From: Nitrospira defluvii
Lineage (GTDB): Bacteria > Nitrospirota > Nitrospiria > Nitrospirales > Nitrospiraceae
Direction of reading: 5' to 3'
Assembly: GCF_905220995.1 (NCBI RefSeq)
Contig: NZ_CAJNBJ010000001.1
Coordinates: 372,001-436,000, forward strand
DNA: 64,000 bases
Of this stretch, positions 1 to 6,962 are shown in pieces; the stretch's first letter is position 1; every line of letters starts with the position of its first letter. Both the position numbers and the translations under genes were made by a program. Under the pieces are notes generated by a model. That model saw only the letters and a list, made by a program, of their open reading frames with translations, was not told the DNA's origin and searched no databases.

Positions 1-740
1 AAGGCATCAACGTCTTTCGGCTCCATAAGATCCTTGTACTTGTCAGGCATTTTGCCCTTCTCGTACTCCTGCTCAAAGCCTTCCGCCTTGTAACTCTTTG
101 GATCGAGAATCTTCCGAGCAATTTCCGCAGCGGACAACAGGTTACCGATGTTATCGAGCTCAGGACCCCGCTTCTTTCCGCCTTCACCATTCAACTTGTG
201 GCAGTTGTAACACTCCTGCAGCTGCCACTGCTCCTCGCCGAGCTTTGCAACGTCCCCGCTCGCCGCTGCGGTGGTCGCAGTTGGCGCACTCTCTCCTCCC
301 GCCTTCTGATCGGCCGGAGCCGTCGCGGCACCCAAGGCTTGCAGCCGAGCAGTCAGCTCTTTCGCCTTTTCATCGAGCGCCTTGGCGCGCTGCATCAGCA
401 CTTCGACCTTGCCGGCCTCATAATGCTCTCGCTTTGGCTTGAGGATTTTTTCGATCTTGCCCTTCTCGTCCTCGGGATCATATTGCGGCCACATGGAAGC
501 ACCGGCGATATAGACCACAGAGAGAATGGCGTAAAATACAAGTAACGCCCCGACCGCCTTCACGCCGCCAAATGGTTTCAGCGTCGGGAAATCGAGAATC
601 ATAAAGACTACGGCGCCGAGCATGGCATAACCAAAAAACAGCGCCTGAAAGACGAACGGAAAGCCCAGCGCATTGGTGGCGCCGAACAGGATTCCGCCGA
701 CGACGACTCCCACTACCAGCTTTTTAATGATGTTTCCCAT
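1..740 (-). CDS. Membrane-anchored monoheme cytochrome c (3' end outside window)
   Basis: The reading frame starts at an ATG whose complement is at 738-740 and stays open to the left edge, so the C-terminus is missing (about 246 residues are visible). The first 85 residues hold two or three hydrophobic segments. A charged, Lys/Glu-rich linker follows, then a CYNCH motif near residue 185, a typical CxxCH heme c attachment site, with a cytochrome c-like continuation. It is therefore a membrane-tethered c-type cytochrome with its heme domain probably in the periplasm. It lies 40 bp downstream of the bd-like oxidase gene on the same strand, so it may pass electrons to or from that complex. Family assignment beyond cytochrome c is not possible from what is visible. 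Confidence 0.8.
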   Translation of the reverse strand, partial: MGNIIKKLVVGVVVGGILFGATNALGFPFVFQALFFGYAMLGAVVFMILDFPTLKPFGGVKAVGALLVFYAILSVVYIAGASMWPQYDPEDEKGKIEKILKPKREHYEAGKVEVLMQRAKALDEKAKELTARLQALGAATAPADQKAGGESAPTATTAAASGDVAKLGEEQWQLQECYNCHKLNGEGGKKRGPELDNIGNLLSAAEIARKILDPKSYKAEGFEQEYEKGKMPDKYKDLMEPKDVDA

Positions 741-780
741 GAATGCCCTCGTTTAGCGCCCTTCCAGTATGGTGACCGCC

Positions 781-2484
781 CTACTTGGCCCCTGCCGGAA
801 CCGGGCTCCCCTCATGCGCATGGCCCTTTGAATCGGATGGGCGCAAGGTCACGATGATCGCGAAGCTAACCACTGCATAAAAGACGATGGTAATGCCGGT
901 GATCCACCAGGCCGAATACGAAAGAGTCGGCGTGAAGGATTCCGCCGTGAAATCCGGCAACAGGTTGTACGTATGGAAGTACTTCCGCAAGAGTGACCGC
1001 ACGGCGCCCATCAGACCCATCGTCCAGATTGCGCTAAACGCCAGGAAGACCAGCACGAATTGAGAGGCAAAATCGATCTTGCCCCACACGATCGTCCCTT
1101 GCGACACAGCTCGGTTATAAATGACGTAGTTCACCACCGTGACGAAGACCAGTGTGAACGCGGCAGAATTCTTCGCCGGCATCAGCGCGAGGAAGTTCCA
1201 ATCTGACGGCAGCTCCAATTCAGCAACCAACTTCGCGCCCGTCGGCACGAAACCATGTGGCGTCATCCAGATCGCATTACCCACGACCACCATCAAGAAG
1301 CCGATCTTGATGACCGTGCTTGAGGAGACCGTCAGCGGGATGAAGCGCCCAAGGACCGCCGGCGCAAGCAAGAGCGGCAACAGGAACGCCAGCGATGTGG
1401 GATCCGGCACCGGATAATCGGTCAAGACTTTAGTCATAACGATGGGCAGGAGAACCATCACCATCGGAGCGACCACGGTCATACGAACGCGTTCCACACC
1501 TTCGATACGTTTCATACTGAGCCAGATATAATAGTTACTGGCCAGAAAGATCAGACCGATCATCGCCCCCTGCATCTCGAAGAACATCGACAACTGGTCG
1601 GCCATCATGTAGGGACAGATGGACGCGTCATAGTCGCACAATTCGTAAGCGAGCAAGTAGCCCATGAACGGCAAGAACAACAACGCCCCGACCCCGATCA
1701 TATTGCCGACAAACCCCATCCAGTCGTAGTAGGCCCGATCCTCTTCCTTCTTCGCGCCCATGAACATATAGGCAGCGATGAGCCCGGCCACGAAACCTCC
1801 GAACGTCACGTTGCCGACAAGGCGGTGCAGGTTCAGCGGCATCCAGCTGTAATTGAAGACCTTATCCCACAGAGAGGCGGTCGCCAGAAATTCGGCCGGG
1901 GAGATACCCTCGGCCCGCACCGGGGTATTCATAAAGGAGGTGGGAGCGTCGATCACAAACAGGGTGATCGACCCGATGAGGTTGAGCAGCACGCCGAGAG
2001 CAATGTGGCGCGCCTTCTTTTCACCTTTCCACGCATCCCAGGTGTAGAAATACATGTACAGCACGATCGTTTCGCCGATGAACAACAGCGGGTACACGAC
2101 CGCGAAGATCAAGAAGAAGTGATTGATGAGCCACGTCGTGAACTGCGGGTAGGTCGCGAGCAACACGAAAATGAAGAGGCCTCCGGTCAACGCGGTCATG
2201 CTGTACAGGATGACCGTCACCTTCGTGACTTCCTTCGCCAGCCGGTCGTAGCGAGGATCCTGCTTGCGGTACCCCAGCCATTCCGAGATGACCACGAAAA
2301 TCGGGGCACCCAGGATGAATCCCGCAAAGAGAATGTGGAGTTGAGCGACGATCCATACCGCCGTGCGATTCCCCGTATACGGGAATTCCACAGGGGGCGC
2401 ACTGGGAGCCTGGGCGTATGCCACCCCTCCCAATACCGCCACTAGCGCGAACATAACCAACAAACAGCGCTGCCAGATTTTCAT
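781..2484 (-). CDS. Cytochrome bd-like oxidase subunit I (CydA-like)
   Basis: A 567-residue protein with many membrane helices, preceded by an extra N-terminal hydrophobic segment ending in an Ala-rich stretch like a signal peptide. It resembles subunit I of cytochrome bd quinol oxidases. A His in QLHILFAGF sits where the high-spin heme ligand (His19 in E. coli) lies, and a His in NLHRLVGNV where the low-spin heme ligand His186 lies. The GRQPW motif of canonical CydA is not visible and no CydB gene follows within the window. Divergent bd-like oxidases of this kind are known from Nitrospira, where a role as terminal oxidase has been proposed. Flanking cytochrome c genes on the same strand suggest a c-type electron donor rather than quinol; this is inference. 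An AGGAGG-like ribosome site precedes the ATG. Confidence 0.8.
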   Translation of the reverse strand: MKIWQRCLLVMFALVAVLGGVAYAQAPSAPPVEFPYTGNRTAVWIVAQLHILFAGFILGAPIFVVISEWLGYRKQDPRYDRLAKEVTKVTVILYSMTALTGGLFIFVLLATYPQFTTWLINHFFLIFAVVYPLLFIGETIVLYMYFYTWDAWKGEKKARHIALGVLLNLIGSITLFVIDAPTSFMNTPVRAEGISPAEFLATASLWDKVFNYSWMPLNLHRLVGNVTFGGFVAGLIAAYMFMGAKKEEDRAYYDWMGFVGNMIGVGALLFLPFMGYLLAYELCDYDASICPYMMADQLSMFFEMQGAMIGLIFLASNYYIWLSMKRIEGVERVRMTVVAPMVMVLLPIVMTKVLTDYPVPDPTSLAFLLPLLLAPAVLGRFIPLTVSSSTVIKIGFLMVVVGNAIWMTPHGFVPTGAKLVAELELPSDWNFLALMPAKNSAAFTLVFVTVVNYVIYNRAVSQGTIVWGKIDFASQFVLVFLAFSAIWTMGLMGAVRSLLRKYFHTYNLLPDFTAESFTPTLSYSAWWITGITIVFYAVVSFAIIVTLRPSDSKGHAHEGSPVPAGAK

Positions 2485-2551
2485 GATGTCTCGCCGCTCC
2501 TCCTCATTCCAACCGATTGACCCCTGACTCGAACCGCACGCCAGGCGCGAG

Positions 2552-3058
2552 TTACTTCACCTGATCCGCAGGCACCCACTCCTTCTTATTGACATCCCAA
2601 CCCTTGCCGGCCAAGCCGAAGGACCGTTCGAACGCCAGGATCTTCCACCGATCTTCCTCGGACAACTTGCTCTTCCACGGCTTCATCTTCGTGTTGGGCA
2701 CGCCTTCGGAAATACGCCAGAACCAGACAGAGTCCGAATACATCTTCATACGGTCGCCGACACGGAAGTCTCGCGCGCCAGCCTTCACCGGCTTACCATC
2801 CTTGCCATGGCAGCTCGCGCAATTCACATCGGGATTCTTGCCGCCGATGTACAATTCCTTGCCTTCCTCGAGGATCTTCGGATCCGTCCACCAGCCGGCA
2901 GGCATGTGCTTATCGGCATATTCCGCGGGAGCAGGAGGCGGCGGAACGATCGGACCTTCACCACCACCCTCACCCCCACCGCCGCATCCGACCACGCCAA
3001 AACCGAACCCGAGAATGCCGACCATCAGAGCCAACCTCTTCATGCCTGCTTGTTTCAT
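2552..3058 (-). CDS. Monoheme cytochrome c lipoprotein
   Basis: The ATG at 3058 is preferred over the in-frame start at 3154 because GAAAGGAGC lies about 12 bases upstream and it gives a clean lipoprotein signal: hydrophobic core followed by the lipobox VVGC, then a Gly-rich linker. The mature part carries CASCHGKDGK, a CxxCH heme c site, and a Met-rich stretch (NTKMKPWKSKL) that could supply the axial Met. Length is 168 residues, usual for a small class I cytochrome c. It is likely anchored by lipid to a membrane facing the periplasm. It precedes the bd-like oxidase gene by 67 bp on the same strand and is probably co-transcribed as an electron carrier for it. Confidence 0.82.
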   Translation of the reverse strand: MKQAGMKRLALMVGILGFGFGVVGCGGGGEGGGEGPIVPPPPAPAEYADKHMPAGWWTDPKILEEGKELYIGGKNPDVNCASCHGKDGKPVKAGARDFRVGDRMKMYSDSVWFWRISEGVPNTKMKPWKSKLSEEDRWKILAFERSFGLAGKGWDVNKKEWVPADQVK

Positions 3059-3126
3059 AAAAGAACCCCCGCTCCTTTCTTCATGTCCCCACCCCTTCAA
3101 GCGCGGACACCCATTACCATCGACAG

Positions 3127-3177
3127 AAAAAAAAGACGCTTCCCTGAGGCGCACATAGCAGCCTCAGCAAAAGCGTC
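3127..3177 (-). terminator. Intrinsic terminator
   Basis: Read on the minus strand, a two-part stem (GACGCTT with AAGCGTC, then CTGAGGC with GCCTCAG, small internal loop, 10-base loop) is followed directly by eight T residues. It lies 93 bp beyond the stop of the gene at 3270-3803 and before the cytochrome lipoprotein gene, so it separates the two transcription units. Confidence 0.85.
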
Positions 3178-3269
3178 AAGACTCACAATACAACGAGGTC
3201 ACGTTTGGACTTCCCCGCCTACTTCCTGCTATTCGATCCGGCGAGGAACAATGCCCCACGGACCGTGCC

Positions 3270-3803
3270 CTATTTCTGCCGCTTGCCCTGCCCCTTCCTT
3301 CGCCGTTGCTCTTCACGCATCCGCTTGCGGGAGATCTTTAGCCCAATCCATCCCACAATAGCAACAGCCGCAACCCCCAGCCCGTACAACAACCACTGCG
3401 GAGGACCGAGATCGCGCTCACACCCACTACCGAAATCAACCCGAAGCTTCCGTTCGGTCTCCAGATCGTTCGGATCGAACTCGATCTTCAGATTTTTCTG
3501 CTCCCCGCCTGCCTCAACGAGCAGCGGGTCGCCGACATTGTCATTATGAAGATGCAGGGTGACTTTATAGTACCCGTCACCATCGGTCTCCACGGTCTGA
3601 CCCACCGTGATTCGGGTGTCCTTAACCAGCACCTCGACCTTGGTACTGGGGCGGCCATCTTTGCCGCAGACAAACCCCTCGACCGTAAACCGGTGGTCGG
3701 CTGCATGGCTCGCAAACAACACCGAAGGAACGAGCAGCGCGCCGATCAATCCCCAACAGGCATGCCGAACGGAGTGACTTCCGATTCTCTTCCGTTCTTG
3801 CAT
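3270..3803 (-). CDS. Secreted Ig-like/carboxypeptidase-regulatory-like protein with C-terminal anchor
   Basis: A 177-residue protein when started at the ATG at 3803; an upstream ATG at 3845 and GTG at 3848 are also in frame and neither start has a strong ribosome site. Residues about 15-35 form a signal peptide. The next 80 residues (FTVEGFVCGKDGRPSTKVEV, then a GYYKVTLHLH segment) have the pattern of a carboxypeptidase regulatory-like beta-sandwich, in which a beta domain is decorated in the periplasm. A transmembrane helix follows near residue 130, and the tail is very basic (RRRKGQGKRQK). Its role is unknown. It is separated from the downstream cytochrome genes by a strong terminator, so it is an independent unit. 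Confidence 0.6.
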   Translation of the reverse strand: MQERKRIGSHSVRHACWGLIGALLVPSVLFASHAADHRFTVEGFVCGKDGRPSTKVEVLVKDTRITVGQTVETDGDGYYKVTLHLHNDNVGDPLLVEAGGEQKNLKIEFDPNDLETERKLRVDFGSGCERDLGPPQWLLYGLGVAAVAIVGWIGLKISRKRMREEQRRRKGQGKRQK

Positions 3804-4089
3804 CTGAAAAATCCGTGTCGGACTCGTTCTTGGCCTCACCCACATCACAAGAAACGCTATGCTCCGAGAGGCCTCTTCGACACGGACTCGCGGCCAATTT
3901 TGAGGCCGACTCTTCTAGCACAGCCCCCCCTCTTTGTCAACAAATGGATGGAGTCAAACGGATGGAGAAACGATGGAAGAAGCGAGCAAAACTGATCACG
4001 CAGGACGGACAAAACGGGAAGCCATTGGAGCAGGAATCACCCTGTGACTCGTGACCAGACCTACCCCTGCACACACCCAGAGTCGGCGA

Positions 4090-4479
4090 CTACAAATGCC
4101 CTCGCGCCTTGGCCTCGGCAGCGGCGCGGTCCACTTCTTGACGTCGCTCCGAATCTTTCTTGGCGATCCACGCCTCCCAGGATTTTCCGGTCGCCGTGTC
4201 TTCCCCGGTAAAGGCGATCGCCGCGATCTCTGAATACGGAATAGTCATCGTCCCGCTGCTGGTTGCAGGAAACAGTTCAATCGTCGGCTGGTCACCCGTC
4301 GCCGTGCGATTGAAGAGATAACCGAGAACCCGATCGCCCGACTTCAACTCAACGGTGATATCCCCACGGTAGTCGAAGGCCAGCTCAATCGCCTCGCTCA
4401 ACTCGGCCGGGGTCGCAGGCCGAAAGATCCGCCCTTCCAAACTTCCGCCTTCCGGCGCATGGTATTTCGCGTCAGTCAT
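4090..4479 (-). CDS. Conserved hypothetical protein next to hpnH
   Basis: A 129-residue soluble protein without signal peptide or membrane segment. The ATG at 4479 is chosen because the reading frame further upstream overlaps hpnH and has no protein-like composition. The middle part has short beta strands with a GDRVLGYLFNR turn and a PYSEIAAIAFTGED segment, which would suit a small beta-barrel; the C-terminus is a charged helix ending in RGHL. I do not recognise the family. It lies 103 bp after hpnH on the same strand and probably belongs to its transcription unit, so a link to hopanoid side-chain synthesis is possible but unproven. Confidence 0.55.
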   Translation of the reverse strand: MTDAKYHAPEGGSLEGRIFRPATPAELSEAIELAFDYRGDITVELKSGDRVLGYLFNRTATGDQPTIELFPATSSGTMTIPYSEIAAIAFTGEDTATGKSWEAWIAKKDSERRQEVDRAAAEAKARGHL

Positions 4480-4582
4480 GGTCTGTTCCGCTCGTCCTAT
4501 GGCATGTGATGATGGGTGATGCGTTCGGCCGGCCAAGCGGCCGAACCACATCACCGTGGAGTACTCGGGATCAACCGCCCGG

Positions 4583-5599
4583 CTATCGCGCGTTGGGCAA
4601 CAAGGTGATCTTGACGGTTTTCGCAAATCCGGATAAGGAACCGAAGGTATCCTCCACCGCTGACGCCTCATACCCGCAGTGCACCATGCAGTCTGCGCAC
4701 TTTTCATTCCGTCCGGTGCCATAGGCATCCCAATCGGTCTTCTCCATCAGCTCTCGAAAGCTTGAGGCGTACCCTTCTTGGAGCAAATAACAAGGCCGTT
4801 GCCACCCGAAGACGTTATAGGTGGGGTTACCCCAGGGGGTGCATTGGTATTGGCGCCGCCCCATGAGGAACTCCAGGAACAGCGGGGACTGATTAAACTG
4901 CCAGTCGCGCTTCCGATTGCTCAGGATCTTCGAGAACAGTTCGGTCGTTCGGCTGCGCTTCAGAAAATGCTGTTGATCCGGGGCCTTTTGATAACTGTAG
5001 CCCGGCGAGATCATCATACCTTCGACGCCGAGCCCCATCATTTCGTCGAAGAACTTCCGGACGCGTTCCGGGTTGGCGTCGTCGAACAGCGTCGTATTGG
5101 TCGTAACCCGATGACCGCGCTTGAGCGCCGCCTTGATCGCCTTGACCGCCACATCGTAGACCCCGTCGCGGCAGACCGCCAAATCATGCTCGTCGCGCAA
5201 GCCGTCCATATGGACGCTGAAGGTGAGAAACTTCGACGGCGGATAGTCGTCGAGTTTCCGCTCCATCAAGATCGCGTTCGTGCAGAGATACACGTACTTC
5301 TTGCGCTCCACGAGGCCGCGCACGATCTCAGGCATTTCCGGATGGATCAGGGGTTCGCCGCCCGGGATACTGATGATCGGAGCGTCGCACTCATCGGCTG
5401 CAGCCCAGCATTGCGCCGGGGTCAACCGCTTATCCAGCACATGATCCGGATATTGAATCTTGCCGCACCCCGCGCAGGCGAGATTGCAGCGAAACAGGGG
5501 CTCGAGCATGAGCACGAGCGGATACCGTTTGACCCCCCGGAGTTTCTGGGTCAACACGTACTTGGTCACTGTATACATCTGGGAGACTGGAACAGCCAT
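4583..5599 (-). CDS. hpnH: Adenosylhopene synthase HpnH (radical SAM)
   Basis: 338 residues, close to the usual HpnH length. HpnH joins the 5'-deoxyadenosyl group of S-adenosylmethionine to diploptene, the first step in making extended C35 hopanoids. The radical SAM cluster motif CNLACAGC (CxxxCxxC) lies near residue 38, followed by the GGEPL motif. A Cys-rich C-terminal part (CTPWGNPTYNVFGWQRPCYL and CADCMVHCGY) matches the SPASM-like tail of the HpnH family. AGGAG sits just before the ATG. A good promoter lies at 5677-5706. The squalene-hopene cyclase and hpnG are in the same window near 50.5-53.5 kb, not adjacent. Confidence 0.93.
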   Translation of the reverse strand: MAVPVSQMYTVTKYVLTQKLRGVKRYPLVLMLEPLFRCNLACAGCGKIQYPDHVLDKRLTPAQCWAAADECDAPIISIPGGEPLIHPEMPEIVRGLVERKKYVYLCTNAILMERKLDDYPPSKFLTFSVHMDGLRDEHDLAVCRDGVYDVAVKAIKAALKRGHRVTTNTTLFDDANPERVRKFFDEMMGLGVEGMMISPGYSYQKAPDQQHFLKRSRTTELFSKILSNRKRDWQFNQSPLFLEFLMGRRQYQCTPWGNPTYNVFGWQRPCYLLQEGYASSFRELMEKTDWDAYGTGRNEKCADCMVHCGYEASAVEDTFGSLSGFAKTVKITLLPNAR

Positions 5600-5676
5600 C
5601 CCGTTCTCCTATTCTGGTAAATGTGAATGTGAATACCGACTGAGACTTCCGGCCTTCTAGCAGAGAAATCGCGCGG

Positions 5677-5706
5677 ATTCTACCATTGCGATTGAAAAAT
5701 CGTCAA
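5677..5706 (-). promoter_or_regulatory. Sigma70-like promoter of hpnH
   Basis: On the minus strand TTGACG (5701-5706) and TAGAAT (5677-5682) are separated by 18 bases. The start of transcription would lie near 5670, about 70 bases before the hpnH ATG. Confidence 0.7.
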
Positions 5707-5716
5707 TTTGACAAGA

Positions 5717-6943
5717 TCAGTGCGGCAGGCCGCCGGTCTTCCGGGCACGCAACTCCAACACATAGGCAAGGACGATCGCGAGACAGAGGCCTGTCACGCC
5801 GGCTACGGCCGCATAGAACACCGGGCGGGGCTTGATCTGTTTATCTGCCGGAACCGGGGGGTCCAACACCTGCACGGTAGGCGTATCACGGGCTTCGGTG
5901 ATCTTCGCCTGCTCATACTGTGAGGTGAGCAGCGCGTACAGCGTTTCCTGCACCTTCAACTCCCGGAGCAGTCGCCCATACTGCAAGGCCAGGTCCGGCA
6001 CCGTCACCATGGCGGGATGGAGTCGACCTCCCGCCGGTGCGCCCTTGCCCCCCTTGCCGGATTCCATCAATCCCAACTGCTTTCGCAACTCCTCGATGCT
6101 GGAACGAATACGGGAGAGATCGGGATTGTCGGGCGAGAGATAGCCTTCCATCACCTGCAACTGCACTTCTTGCGCCGTGATTTGACCCTGTATCAGCGCG
6201 GCGGCTTCGATCATGGCCTTGGACTGCGCCTCCACGGCCACCGCCTTATTCTTCGCCTGAAAATCACGAAGCGCCTCCTCCGCCTTTGCCATTGTGTCCA
6301 TCGTCTCATTGAGACGGCGTTCCAAGAAGGCACGATTCTGTCCGGCTTTACTCACATTCAAGGTGCGATTCAACCGGTCGAGACCGGCCACAAAATGGGC
6401 CGCGATGTCGGCGGCCCGCTGAGGGTTGGTATCCTCCACCGTCACCTTGATGACTTTCTCCTTCGACACGGCGATACGCACCCGCTCCGCCAACTCCGCG
6501 CGGGTGTCATGCATCGTCCGCTCACCATATAGGGCCATCAGGCCGAACTTGGCGATCACCTCATCCGCCATGACCCGTGATTTTAAGATCGCCACAAACA
6601 CATCGGTGGGAGTCGTCGGCATGTTCGGCAGGGTTGCGCCCAGATTCTGCGCCATCCCCCCGGCCCCTGTGGCCGTGAGCAGGGCGGCCAATCCCCCGCC
6701 TTCTTTGGAGTCCAATTGCGGCAACAGGGTCGCCGTCGACTCATAACTTTTAGGAAGGAGAAGCATGCTGACCGCATACGTTCCGAGGAGGGAGACGAGG
6801 ACGATCGCTGACACCAGGCCTCGACGGCGCGACAGCACGGCCCAGAAATCCAGCGAGCCGATCTGGGCCTGTGCAGGCACACCGGAACCATTCCCTCGCG
6901 ACGGCGTCATGACGGCCTGATGTGCCTCCAGTACTCGACTCAT
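5717..6943 (-). CDS. Wzz/GumC-type polysaccharide co-polymerase
   Basis: 408 residues with a Wzz domain at the N-terminus. A first transmembrane helix lies around residues 43-63 after a cytoplasmic lead, then a periplasmic domain with long Ala/Glu/Gln-rich coiled-coil segments (about 190-300), and a second helix near 380-400 preceded by the Pro-rich segment VLDPPVPADKQIKPRP typical of the family. Such proteins control chain length and span the periplasm between Wzy and the outer-membrane exporter. There is no C-terminal tyrosine kinase domain, and no separate BY-kinase gene is present in this locus. It follows the Wza-like gene by 19 bp and is the last gene of the capsule run. Confidence 0.85.
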   Translation of the reverse strand: MSRVLEAHQAVMTPSRGNGSGVPAQAQIGSLDFWAVLSRRRGLVSAIVLVSLLGTYAVSMLLLPKSYESTATLLPQLDSKEGGGLAALLTATGAGGMAQNLGATLPNMPTTPTDVFVAILKSRVMADEVIAKFGLMALYGERTMHDTRAELAERVRIAVSKEKVIKVTVEDTNPQRAADIAAHFVAGLDRLNRTLNVSKAGQNRAFLERRLNETMDTMAKAEEALRDFQAKNKAVAVEAQSKAMIEAAALIQGQITAQEVQLQVMEGYLSPDNPDLSRIRSSIEELRKQLGLMESGKGGKGAPAGGRLHPAMVTVPDLALQYGRLLRELKVQETLYALLTSQYEQAKITEARDTPTVQVLDPPVPADKQIKPRPVFYAAVAGVTGLCLAIVLAYVLELRARKTGGLPH

Positions 6944-6962
6944 GATTCCATCACGTCCCGCC

